From: Pseudomonadota bacterium
GTDB taxonomy: Bacteria; Pseudomonadota; Gammaproteobacteria; QQUJ01
Direction: 5' to 3'
Assembly (NCBI GenBank): GCA_008501635.1
Contig: QQUJ01000030.1
Location: forward strand, 62,001-126,000
DNA length: 64,000 nucleotides
Part shown: piece after piece, positions 55,962 to 64,000 of the stretch
Numbering within the stretch: position 1 is the first letter of the stretch
Layout: each line of letters begins with the position of its first letter
Made by a program: the position numbers and the translations under genes
Notes under the pieces: generated by a model
The model's database searches: none
Told to the model about the DNA's origin: nothing
What the model saw: only the letters and a program-made list of their open reading frames with translations

Positions 55962-58166
55962 CTAGCGATTTCGATCGCTGGAACAAACAACCCGCTGATC
56001 ACTCAGCCTCAGCGCGCAGATTACGGAGGCGCGAGGAACATCACGATAGTTGAAAATACCGCCGGGATAGACTGCGACGACGGTCCACTCATGCCTGCCC
56101 ACGGTGCGAATATCGGGAACGAAGAATCGGGTATCCGGCGTTTGCGTGCGCGGTAAATTGCTTCCCTCAACAAAGTAGTGAATGGCGCCGAGTCTGCCTT
56201 GCCATTCCAGCAGAACCGATCCCGGAATCTGGGGTCTGACGACGGGGAAAGCCCTGAAGCCCGTGGGATTCTGCGGACCACTCGTGGTCACGGTCCGCAA
56301 TTCGCTCGCACCGGACCTGCCGTCCGGATACTGCACGGTGACCCACACGTGATGTTCTATACCGGGAGCGAGTCCGGATAAGAGAAAGTTCATCGAACTC
56401 GGCAATCCTGGCCGATTGGCACCGTCCAATGTCGGCTGCCTCACCTGCGGTCCCGTAGCGGTGTGGTTGAACCCTTTGGCGGTTGCGTGAACCTGGTAAT
56501 TGCTCGCTCCCGGCAGCGGTCTCCAGATAACGTATGCAGTGACGGCATCTTCAGCTTGCACCGCGACCAGCGACGGTCCGGATACCAAGTTGCGCATCGA
56601 CACTTCGCGCTCCCCTGCCGCAGCGTTCCCGAATTGACGCGGTACAGCGTCAACACCTGTCTGGGTCGTCGCGGTTTCGCCCTGCCGCCCGCCGCCTAAC
56701 AGAGAGACGCCACCTGTATCGCTCCCCGCCCTGGTCGCGGCGACCAGTCCGCTCCCCACTTGATAGCGCCCCGCCAACGTCGCCTGCCGGGTATTGGACA
56801 GACTCAGATAAATCCGCAACACCCCACCGCCGAACTTGCTGCTGGCCCCCGACTTCGCCGGGTCCTCGGGTAACGTGATCTCAACCTCATCCGGACTCAG
56901 GCTGTCACCCAGTTTCGCGTTCAGGCGCAGCAGCGGCTCATGCGTGGCATCATCGTCGGGATAGCCGCTTACGTGCGCATACTCCGCGCTGCCAAATCGC
57001 GCGCCCTTGAGTCGCATGGTGGCTCCCCAAGGGCCCCGTTCCGGCGCCACCGTCCCGGCGGTCGTCTCCTGTTCCGCTGTGACAAGCCGCGCCGCCTTCG
57101 ACGCCTGGGTGGCTTCGCTATAGAAACACTGATAGCGCAGGGCGTACTTAATCGGCTCATCCTTCCCTGCCTGGTGACTGCGTACCAGAGGCTCGCCCGC
57201 CGGCTCGCAACCCGCGGGACAGGGATTGCCCACCGTGGGATCGCTGCCCCAGTTAATCCATTGAGTGCCGCAGTTACGGCGCGGCGGTTGTTTTGCGGCT
57301 GGCGCAGACAGTGGAACGTACATGGCTCTCGCGTCACGCTTCGACTTGTTTCCCACATAGGGATCGTCTTCGGTCTCTTTCAGCGCACCGCCATCACCCG
57401 ATCGGGTCAACCGGGAGGCGCCGGGAGTATTACCTGCACCAATTTGATCGCTGGGCCGCAGGGACTGATCGCCGAGCGCTTTGCCGAGTGCCGGCGAATC
57501 GGGCATCCCAATCTGACCCTGCGGGCGTTTGCGTCCCACCCAAAGGTCATCCTCTGTTTCCGAGACGCTTCCGCCACCGATAGTGCGATTGTTTGATGAA
57601 ATCGGACCAGGCACCGAAGGTGCGCCGGGTATTCCCTCCTGCGCAATGCCTGGCGCATCGGCGCCTGGGACCGTGCGGCGCTCGACGATCAGGGTATCGA
57701 TACCGCCGGCACCTTCGTCGTCACCGCCCCCGCCCTGACCACCGCCCGATCCACCGCCCGATCCACCGCCACTTGAACCACCGCTGCCTCCGGAGTCGCT
57801 ACCACCGGTACCACCATCCTTCGCCAAACCACCCCGTGGCGGGCGCAATCCCCCTACACCCAGGGTCTGCTCCTCTACCTGCGGTGTCTCCTCGCCCGGC
57901 TGCACCTCGCCCGGCTGCACCTCGCGCTGCGGCACCACGTCCGGCAGCGGTGCAACGCCGGTCACCGGCGTCCTGTTCGTGACCAACGGCCTGGGCACGC
58001 TCACCCCGCCCGGCGGCGCAATGTGAGGCGCTGGCGTCCCGGGTGGCGCACCCGAGTCATCGACGGACAAGCCCCGTTCGGTTGCCACGGCGTAGGAGGA
58101 GAGGAACGCAGACACCGCGCACCACAGGAATGCGCAAGCCCTGAGTAACGTCGTGTTCTGCATCAT
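55962..58166 (-). CDS. Large exported multidomain protein with Gly-rich linker, Cys-module and Fn3-like domains
   Basis: 734 residues, unrecognised. Signal peptide (about 1-28), Pro-rich region with PGEVQPGEE repeats, a Gly/Ser-rich linker (GGSGGSSGGGSGGGSGGG), then IDTLIVERR and two copies of an ETEDD..VG.K motif (ETEDDLWVGRK, ETEDDPYVGNK). A cysteine module follows (NCGTQWINWGSDPTVGNPCP, CEPAGEPL, RYQC) and an IPT/TIG-like beta domain (PERGPWGATMRLKGARFGSA). The C-terminal 250 residues look like two fibronectin-type domains (VTAYVIWRPLPGASNYQVHA and GSVLLEWQGRLGAIHYFVEG). The linker, cysteine module and TIG-like part are homologous to the 392-residue protein two genes upstream. It starts 7 bp after the preceding gene. 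Confidence 0.82.
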   Translation of the reverse strand: MMQNTTLLRACAFLWCAVSAFLSSYAVATERGLSVDDSGAPPGTPAPHIAPPGGVSVPRPLVTNRTPVTGVAPLPDVVPQREVQPGEVQPGEETPQVEEQTLGVGGLRPPRGGLAKDGGTGGSDSGGSGGSSGGGSGGGSGGGQGGGGDDEGAGGIDTLIVERRTVPGADAPGIAQEGIPGAPSVPGPISSNNRTIGGGSVSETEDDLWVGRKRPQGQIGMPDSPALGKALGDQSLRPSDQIGAGNTPGASRLTRSGDGGALKETEDDPYVGNKSKRDARAMYVPLSAPAAKQPPRRNCGTQWINWGSDPTVGNPCPAGCEPAGEPLVRSHQAGKDEPIKYALRYQCFYSEATQASKAARLVTAEQETTAGTVAPERGPWGATMRLKGARFGSAEYAHVSGYPDDDATHEPLLRLNAKLGDSLSPDEVEITLPEDPAKSGASSKFGGGVLRIYLSLSNTRQATLAGRYQVGSGLVAATRAGSDTGGVSLLGGGRQGETATTQTGVDAVPRQFGNAAAGEREVSMRNLVSGPSLVAVQAEDAVTAYVIWRPLPGASNYQVHATAKGFNHTATGPQVRQPTLDGANRPGLPSSMNFLLSGLAPGIEHHVWVTVQYPDGRSGASELRTVTTSGPQNPTGFRAFPVVRPQIPGSVLLEWQGRLGAIHYFVEGSNLPRTQTPDTRFFVPDIRTVGRHEWTVVAVYPGGIFNYRDVPRASVICALRLSDQRVVCSSDRNR

Positions 58167-58173
58167 TCATTCC

Positions 58174-58650
58174 TCACCGCGGTATGTTGCGCGTTGGCAC
58201 CGACGGTGCGGGGAGTTCACCCGAAACCCTTTCCACCAACGCGGTACCCGGCGCGGGTCGTAAAGCTTCGTCGGCATTGTTACTAGGTAACTTGGGGCCG
58301 AACAGACTCGGACTGCCGTCCTGATTTATCCCAGTGCCGGAATAGATGTACATGCTGCACTCCCATTTCGTGGCGGACTGCCCTTTGTTCGGCTCACTTT
58401 GCACATGAATCACGACACTCTCCTTGGTCGGCCTGCCGGTTGCGGTGTCGACCGATACGGTTTCCTCGTTCCACCCCACCGCTGTGCCGTCGGGCTGCTG
58501 AATCTTGCACCCCACAATAAGGTTCTGAATCGACTCCTGCAGTCCGGATACCTGGAGAGGAACCGTAAAATTCACGGTTTGAGCTGCGACGCCTAACGGC
58601 GTCCAGGCCGTTAACAAAAGAGATGTGATGATTTTTGTTCTACCGTTCAT
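58174..58650 (-). CDS. Small exported protein of the secreted cluster
   Basis: 158 residues, unrecognised. A clear signal peptide (MNGRTKIITSLLLTAWTPLG, cleavage near VAA, about 23) precedes a beta-rich domain (VNFTVPLQVSGLQESIQNLI) with two cysteines (VGCKIQQPDG, KWECSMYIY) that could pair. The last 40 residues are Pro-rich. GAGGG about 9 nt before ATG 58650 supports the start. Its spacing to the 734-residue protein gene (7 bp) implies co-translation. Confidence 0.78.
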   Translation of the reverse strand: MNGRTKIITSLLLTAWTPLGVAAQTVNFTVPLQVSGLQESIQNLIVGCKIQQPDGTAVGWNEETVSVDTATGRPTKESVVIHVQSEPNKGQSATKWECSMYIYSGTGINQDGSPSLFGPKLPSNNADEALRPAPGTALVERVSGELPAPSVPTRNIPR

Positions 58651-58706
58651 GGTGTGATTCCCTCTTTCCGTGATTCGAACTAGTCGGTTCCGCGCCGTTA
58701 AATGCA

Positions 58707-59885
58707 TCAGCGCGGGGGTTGTGGCGTGAGGCCAATGCGGCCACTCAAGGCTTTCGGCAATACCGGCCGGGATCGCAATCGTTGACCCGCCATCTGCAGC
58801 GCTGGCGTCGTAAGCGAGAGGGGAGGCAGTTCGAGTTCCTCGCGGGGCGAAGTCCCCAGGGTCGCGAGCCGCTTACCGGTCATTCGCAAGGGCAGCGTGG
58901 TCAGTGCGGTCGGCGGTGATGTGAGTTCGCGATTGGCTCCTGCACTCAGGCGCAGGAGTCTTTTACCGGTCATCTGCAACGGCGACGTAGTAACCGCGAT
59001 GCTCCCTTCGGCAAGCGTCTTTTCGCGCGCAACGTTGCCCAGTTGCTGAGGTTGCACGCTGTATCTACCCGCCAGCAGCGGTTCCACGTTTTTGGGTAAA
59101 AATAGATACACCCGCACCACTCCACCCTTGATCTCGCCCGACCATCCCGACTTGGCAGGATCGCTCGGCAACTGGATGTCGATCGCGTTGGCTCCATGCC
59201 GCCTGTGGATCGTGGCGGTCTGCTGCATGACAGCGGGTTGAGTGTCATCATCGTTGGGATACCAGTACACCCGCACGCTCTCCACGCTAGCGAACTTCTC
59301 GCCGCTGACGCGCACCGAATCACCCCAACCTCCGCTGTCAGGCGTCAGGGTGCCGACGGCCTTGACGGGCATGCGCGGCCCGCTGCTGATTGTCTGTGCG
59401 CTGAGTACGCGATTGCATTGATACTGCCTGGCCACCACCACGGTCTCACCCTGTGGATGGCTCTTCTCAAGCAGCATTTCACCCGGTTCGCAGTTGGCGG
59501 GACAGGGATTGGTCTGGGGATTTTTCTTGTCGGCCCAATCGGTCCAGTGGGTCCCGCAACTGATGCGTTTCATGGACGCCGGCTTCGCCGACGGGGCAAT
59601 GTCCCTAGCCGCCTTGGCATCCGGCTTGGGTTTGTTGCCGACATAAAGATCGTCTTCGGTCTCCCTGGCACCCCCGCCGCTGCTCTCCGACCGCGCGCGG
59701 TCGGTAGCGCGTTTCCTGGCACGCTCAACGATCAGATCGTCGATATCATCGTCGTCGCCGGTTTTTGCGCCCACCAGAAAACCTGACGCTGCGAGCATCG
59801 ATGTGGAACTATCGCTCGCGCCTGTCATATCGGCCATGGCCATAGCCATGAGTCCAAGAACGCAAAGTATGAAAAACCGATACAT
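58707..59885 (-). CDS. Exported paralogue of the large cluster protein, with C-terminal triple repeat
   Basis: 392 residues, unrecognised. Signal peptide to about residue 19 (MYRFFILCVLGLMAMAMADM). It shares, in the same order, modules of the 734-residue protein: IDDLIVERARK, ETEDDLYVGNKPKPDAKA, the cysteine module CGTHWTDWADKK...NPCPANCEPGE, and the TIG-like domain ending in LPSDPAKSGWSGEIKGGVVR...LAGRYSV. It lacks the Gly-rich linker and the two C-terminal Fn3-like domains. Instead it ends with three related segments of about 30 residues (SPLQMTGKRLLRL, LPLRMTGKRLATL, PALQMAGQRLRSR). ATG 59885 is preferred because GGGAG precedes it and the signal peptide starts there. Confidence 0.82.
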   Translation of the reverse strand: MYRFFILCVLGLMAMAMADMTGASDSSTSMLAASGFLVGAKTGDDDDIDDLIVERARKRATDRARSESSGGGARETEDDLYVGNKPKPDAKAARDIAPSAKPASMKRISCGTHWTDWADKKNPQTNPCPANCEPGEMLLEKSHPQGETVVVARQYQCNRVLSAQTISSGPRMPVKAVGTLTPDSGGWGDSVRVSGEKFASVESVRVYWYPNDDDTQPAVMQQTATIHRRHGANAIDIQLPSDPAKSGWSGEIKGGVVRVYLFLPKNVEPLLAGRYSVQPQQLGNVAREKTLAEGSIAVTTSPLQMTGKRLLRLSAGANRELTSPPTALTTLPLRMTGKRLATLGTSPREELELPPLSLTTPALQMAGQRLRSRPVLPKALSGRIGLTPQPPR

Positions 59886-60029
59886 CAACCGCTTCTCCCT
59901 CATCTTTCATTTCAGTCCAACGGACCGCGGTGATCCATTTCTACGCCATTGCCGCGTCACGCACAGTCACATTGCTGGCAGCCAACAACACCGGTCGGTG
60001 CGCTTTTTTGAACACCACGAGGGGTCCCG

Positions 60030-61475
60030 CTAAAACAACTTCTTCAGCGCCTTCCAACCCTTCTTGGCAGCGTCCTTGATCTCGTCCTGCGGTTGGCTCG
60101 GTTGCTCGGGCTGCGCCGCCGGTTGCGACTGCGGCTGGGCGGTCCGTTGCGAGGCCGCTTGCGCTACGGCGTCGTAGCGCATTCCCAATACACCGTGCGG
60201 GCCCAGACTGGCGGTACCCTTAGCAAGCGGTGCACGATCGCGGGAGTAGCTCTTCTCGTCGCCGCGCAACGCCTCGTCGATGACGATCAACGTGTAATAA
60301 GCCTCCTTCTCCACGGCGTTGAGGTACTCCAGCCAGGTTCCCCAGATGGCTTGGTCCATCTTCTTGCCTTGTGCCGCCATGGCTTGGTTTTCCTGCGCCT
60401 GCCCGGCGGCACTCGCGGCCGCTGAGCGCTCGTCTTCCTGGCGCTCCAGGGCGGCCAGTTCCGGGTGGCTTTCGACGAGCTTTTCCAACTCTTCATCAAC
60501 GGCATCCGCCTCGTCGAATTTGCCCGCTTGCATCAGCGTGCCGAGCTTCTTGGTGAGTTCCGTGTAGCGGCGCGCGGCCTGCGGATTCTTCTTCATGAAG
60601 GCGTTGAATCTGGCGTCTTCCGGCGTTGCGTCCTCGTTGGCAGGTCGTGCCGTATTCGCGGCCTGCTGCATCTGCTGAATTTGCGCTTGGCTCGGCATCA
60701 TGGTGCCGAAGGCCGCTTGCTTGAGCTCGTTCTGTTTTTTGCTGTAGCGAGCGCTCAAAGTTGCATCCACCGCTTCCGATTTCGGACCCTTGCGCTGGAA
60801 GAACGCCGACTCGACGCGACTGCGTTTCTTGTAGAGGGCATCCAGTTCCGCCGGCTTGCGTTTTCCGGGCTCCCCGTTGAACCAATCAACACCTTCCAGG
60901 AAGCCGCTGAAATGCCGCAACCCGGCGTAGAACTGATAGGCCTCCTGCCCCGCCCAGCTATCATCCGTGTTCTTTGCCTCCTTGCCCCTGGGCGGAAGCG
61001 GCGCCAGCGCGTGCAGGGAAATACCTCGATAAGTAGGGCCGGTTTCACCCCCGGACTTGGTGATCGCCGTTTCGACATACGCCGCGTAGGCCTGCGCGGG
61101 CGTCTGACCCGACGCTCCCTTGAAGGCCTGCATCGCCCCGAGGGACTTTTCGTAGAACGCCTTGACCTTGTCGATGGGGTCGCGGGTCAGAAAGCACCAG
61201 GAGCGGTCATTGCCGCTTGCCGCGGCCTGTGTCGGTGTCAGAACCTTACCGTCGAAACCCCGCGATGGGTCCAATCCACGGCAATCGAGGGCTTGCAGGC
61301 CACCGAAGCTCGCGGGACTGCGTGGCGCGTTCTTGACACCAGCGGCTGGAAAAGCAGGCACCGCACCCTGGTAGAGCGGTGCCACCAGCTTCGGGGATTC
61401 CGCCGCCCACGCGCCGCTGATCAACAACAGCGCCGAGGCGAGCACCGTGGAACGGAGTGTCATCGAAGTTTTCAT
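60030..61475 (-). CDS. Exported alpha-helical protein of unknown function
   Basis: 481 residues, unrecognised. A signal peptide ends at GAWAA (about 25). An N-terminal region with two cysteines (LDCRGLDPSRGFDG, RSWCFLTRDPIDKVKAFYEK) is followed by long Glu/Lys/Gln/Ala-rich helices with coiled-coil character (about 215-390), a Gln/Pro-rich stretch (QPQSQPAAQPEQPSQPQ) and an amphipathic end KKGWKALKKLF. The 'DP.DKV..FY...LG' segment resembles short domains that recur in exported proteobacterial proteins, but I cannot name the family. AGGAAAG before the ATG supports the start. Confidence 0.78.
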   Translation of the reverse strand: MKTSMTLRSTVLASALLLISGAWAAESPKLVAPLYQGAVPAFPAAGVKNAPRSPASFGGLQALDCRGLDPSRGFDGKVLTPTQAAASGNDRSWCFLTRDPIDKVKAFYEKSLGAMQAFKGASGQTPAQAYAAYVETAITKSGGETGPTYRGISLHALAPLPPRGKEAKNTDDSWAGQEAYQFYAGLRHFSGFLEGVDWFNGEPGKRKPAELDALYKKRSRVESAFFQRKGPKSEAVDATLSARYSKKQNELKQAAFGTMMPSQAQIQQMQQAANTARPANEDATPEDARFNAFMKKNPQAARRYTELTKKLGTLMQAGKFDEADAVDEELEKLVESHPELAALERQEDERSAAASAAGQAQENQAMAAQGKKMDQAIWGTWLEYLNAVEKEAYYTLIVIDEALRGDEKSYSRDRAPLAKGTASLGPHGVLGMRYDAVAQAASQRTAQPQSQPAAQPEQPSQPQDEIKDAAKKGWKALKKLF

Positions 61476-61592
61476 GATTCGCTTTCCTGTCTATGTGTGC
61501 GGTAGATATTCGCGTCACTTGCATCGTGTAGTTTCTTAGGCCCACGCTTTGGGCTCTCCCGATAATCACGCTGCCCGCGTTCAGTGCGTGAG

Positions 61593-62684
61593 CTACGGTC
61601 TCGCAGCGTTGTACTCTCTAAACAGTCGCCAACTGATGGATTGGGTTATCGCCAAGTCTTCTTCCTCTTCAGCCTTTTTGATGAAAACGGAATCTCCCGC
61701 GAGGGTGGCGTTATCTCCTCGCAGTCGTTGGTACCCCGGTTCGGCGAGGCTTGTTTGTGTTGTCAGCGGAAGCGTCAACTCCATCTCTTCTATCGTCGTC
61801 GTATCGCCATCTACGCACTTATGCGGTGCAACCACAGAGAACAATGTGCTGAAGATGTAGGAGTCTAGCGATGAGTAGAGGAACAGATTGCCGCTAAGCG
61901 GGGCGTCAGGATTGAACGAGACCAAGTTCGACTTGAGTTGATCCAACTGGAGTTGACAGGTTCTCGAATCGTCCTTAACCGTCCACTGTTCGAGCTTCAC
62001 CCAAAATCTCATTTTGGTAAGCCATGCCGAGCCGGGCGCGATGTCGTAGCGAACCCCGCCTTCGAACGCCTCTGCGAAATCGAAAACCAGCCGCGCTGTG
62101 CCAGAGTATTGAGTGGTTTCGCCCTGCTCGACACGCTTGCCGCTGAACGAAATCTCTCCCACGTAGAACTTGCCGTCGACAATGGTGATGTTGAGGACCG
62201 CCGTCCCCCCCTGCCAGCCCCGGGGATCCAATTCCGCGCTGATCGTAACGGTTGCCGGATTGGGAACCGTTTTCGGAGCGGTATAGACGGCTTTATTCCC
62301 GTTCGCCTTGATGTGACCGACGACGCTGTTGCCACCCCTGATGCCGTTTACGCTCCACTCGGTTGTAATCAGCTTGAACAGCGGCTTTTTGAACATTGCC
62401 TGGTCGTGCCTGGACAAGCGTTCGTTGCACTCAAAGTAAATGGATTGGTCTCCCCGTGAGTTCCTGAAACAGTACTTCACCTCCAACGGCAATGACTGGA
62501 AGACGCTGATCAAATCTTTCTGTGGCAGTATCTGCGCCCCATGGAGATCCGAAGGCACTGAGAGTTCTGGCGCCACGAGCGGCGCGAGTATGTCGCCCTC
62601 GGACGCCGCCGAAGAAATCGGTGCAAAGACCAGTTCCGTGCCGATCAGGCCCGCGCAGGCAAGGGCTCGAAACACTCTGTGCAC
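61593..62684 (-). CDS. Exported beta-rich protein of unknown function
   Basis: 363 residues, unrecognised. Signal peptide (HRVFRALACAGLIGTELVFA, cleavage near SSA). The body is beta-rich with segments such as TTEWSVNGIRGGNSVVGHIK and ANGNKAVYTAPKTVPNPATV, a pattern common in bacterial Ig-like repeats of surface proteins (W...G..G....G....G.YTAP..VP.P..V). Cysteines are few. The start is GTG 62684, chosen because GGAGGG stands 6 nt upstream; an ATG 12 codons earlier (62720) has no ribosome-binding site. Confidence 0.78.
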   Translation of the reverse strand: MHRVFRALACAGLIGTELVFAPISSAASEGDILAPLVAPELSVPSDLHGAQILPQKDLISVFQSLPLEVKYCFRNSRGDQSIYFECNERLSRHDQAMFKKPLFKLITTEWSVNGIRGGNSVVGHIKANGNKAVYTAPKTVPNPATVTISAELDPRGWQGGTAVLNITIVDGKFYVGEISFSGKRVEQGETTQYSGTARLVFDFAEAFEGGVRYDIAPGSAWLTKMRFWVKLEQWTVKDDSRTCQLQLDQLKSNLVSFNPDAPLSGNLFLYSSLDSYIFSTLFSVVAPHKCVDGDTTTIEEMELTLPLTTQTSLAEPGYQRLRGDNATLAGDSVFIKKAEEEEDLAITQSISWRLFREYNAARP

Positions 62685-62813
62685 AGCAAACCCTCCGTGG
62701 GATAAGGAATAACGCCGCATCGACGCTCCGCTCAGCGATTTCCCGGGTGGTGCGCCAAGCCACCTTCCTGTATCGGTAACTCCCTTTGCATGAACCCTCG
62801 GCTCACCCATCAG

Positions 62814-64000
62814 CTACTTCAACAACTTGGCCACCTGTCGCCAGTCGGTCTGCTCGACGATGGCGATGGGCACGCGGATCTGCACCGGTTGCTGCTGGGG
62901 TGGCACGTCGCGATCCTCCCAATCGGCGGCCGAACCGATACCCATGACCAGAAGTTGCATCGCGCTGGGAGCGAGTTTGGGATCGAAGAAGGCGGGATTG
63001 TAGGCCATCAACGGGGTCGCGCCGGATGTGCCAGCGGTGACGATCTCTTCCTGCAGAAACGCCTCCGGTACGATCCGGGTTGCGGCGGGTGCGTTGCGCT
63101 GTGCAGGTGTCATTGCTCCGAGCCTGGTCTCCATTTCGGCGACCGCCCTGCGCACCGCCAGCGAGATGGGATTCTCGTCCGCCGACTGTCCGGCCATCTC
63201 GCGGATCTGGCGCTCCTGCTCGTGATCGTCACGCTCTGCCTTGGCACGCGCTGCGGCGGCACGCTTGGGATCGGACTCACTCGCCCCCGCCGCCTCGATC
63301 GCCTGGCGACGCATCTCCTTCATTTCGGGGCTGTTGTAAGTGGCCAGCATTTCCTGGGCAGCACTGTTGCCCTCGCTTGCCTGCTGGATCTGCACGCTGG
63401 CTGCTGCAATAGCCGCCTGCAGTGCCCGCTCCTGGCTGACCGGTATAAAGAGCGGCGCCTTTCCCGGCGCAGTGACCCAGAGATAACCGGCAAGTACCGG
63501 GAAGCCGGCAATCTCCCGTTCCGCCGGCGGCAGCATGAAGAACTCGCCGGACTCGTCGCGGTACCATTCGCTGCGTTGTAAACCCTGGGTGCTGCCGTTG
63601 CCCCCGGCGGGCAGACGATTGATGTCGAGACTGAAGCCACCGGGACCGTTGAGCGCGTATTGGCCCTTGATACGCAGCTGCGGCCCAGCGCCGGAACCGG
63701 GTATGGTCTCAATCGCGTAGGGCCACCAGATCTGCACGTAAAGATTGCCGGTGTGCAGCGATTCATCTGGTGCGGTCACGTTGACCCGCAGCTTTGGAAA
63801 GTAACCGCCCAGATCGGCGAGCGCCGGACTCTGGCGAATCAGTTTCGCCAGCTGGCGCAGGCTCGGCTCCCAGGCGTTGCGCACCTCGGGCAGCAATTCC
63901 TCCAGTTGCGCGCTCTCTTCCGAGTCGAGCCAGGCGCCCTTATCCGCACCCGGCTCCGCCGGCGAGCCCTTGATCAGCGGGAAACCGGTGAATTTGGGCG
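62814..64000 (-). CDS. Protein of unknown function, 5' end outside the window
   Basis: About 394 residues are visible; the frame is open through the right edge, so the start and any signal peptide are missing. The visible part begins KFTGFPLIKGSPAEPGADKG, continues with a helical stretch (LRQLAKLIRQSPALADLGGYF), a beta-rich middle (LYVQIWWPYAIETIPGSGAG, WYRDESGEFFMLPPAEREIAG), a long Ala/Glu-rich helix (about 200-270 of the visible part), and a short beta-rich end (PVQIRVPIAIVEQTDWRQVA). I recognise no family. It is the most upstream gene of the cluster seen here. Confidence 0.75.
   Translation of the reverse strand, partial: PKFTGFPLIKGSPAEPGADKGAWLDSEESAQLEELLPEVRNAWEPSLRQLAKLIRQSPALADLGGYFPKLRVNVTAPDESLHTGNLYVQIWWPYAIETIPGSGAGPQLRIKGQYALNGPGGFSLDINRLPAGGNGSTQGLQRSEWYRDESGEFFMLPPAEREIAGFPVLAGYLWVTAPGKAPLFIPVSQERALQAAIAAASVQIQQASEGNSAAQEMLATYNSPEMKEMRRQAIEAAGASESDPKRAAAARAKAERDDHEQERQIREMAGQSADENPISLAVRRAVAEMETRLGAMTPAQRNAPAATRIVPEAFLQEEIVTAGTSGATPLMAYNPAFFDPKLAPSAMQLLVMGIGSAADWEDRDVPPQQQPVQIRVPIAIVEQTDWRQVAKLLK

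Overview
The window reads as chromosomal DNA of a GC-rich (about 60 % by eye) gammaproteobacterium. The best evidence is gene order: leuC-leuD-leuB-asd-fimV-truA-trpF-trpB-trpA-accD-folC-dedD-cvpA-purF-metZ is the arrangement known from Pseudomonas and purple-sulfur-type gammaproteobacteria. gltX-cysS, ppi-lpxH, prmB/aroC and EttA fit the same group. I infer a Chromatiales-like organism but cannot name a genus. There is no integrase, transposase, phage module or CRISPR array.

Layout. 0.07-7.1 kb: tRNA-Lys, a DsbD/TauE-like membrane protein, a sigma-54-activator-like regulator lacking the GAFTGA loop, a PCu(A)C copper chaperone, and a tight minus-strand operon (DUF4198-like secreted protein, membrane polyferredoxin, cysteine-bearing DsbD-like protein, ExbB, ExbD, TonB). 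The operon looks like a dedicated TonB energising system joined to a redox module. 7.6-15 kb: Pro-Arg-His tRNA cluster with terminator, folD, a REP-like palindrome, gltX-cysS, ppi-lpxH and a glycerate 2-kinase. 15.3-20.6 kb: a six-gene signalling operon with three response regulators (one HD-GYP), a GAF histidine kinase, an HDOD protein and a small stand-alone domain. 20.8-38.6 kb: the conserved biosynthetic block, with a SAM-II-type riboswitch before metZ and a LysR gene divergent from leuC. 39-48.3 kb: an SLC13/RCK transporter-alcohol dehydrogenase-MscS operon, then prmB, hemN, aroC and an MFS transporter. 48.3-51.8 kb: a STAS protein followed by a gutted SpoIIE/RsbW-like gene, then ettA and a DUF815 ATPase. 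52.2-64 kb: an accessory surface/secretome region.

The accessory region is the least explained part. A plus-strand lipoprotein of six Ig-like repeats plus a fibronectin type III domain faces at least seven minus-strand genes. Nearly all of those encode exported proteins of no family I recognise, and two are paralogues sharing an 'ETEDD..VG.K' linker and a cysteine-rich module. I think this is a co-inherited secreted or cell-surface system and the best candidate for undescribed biology here. The lipoprotein leader can fold so that its ribosome-binding site and GTG start are sequestered.

Coordinates of genes whose first in-frame start looked implausible were moved to a better-supported start; the reason is given in each entry.
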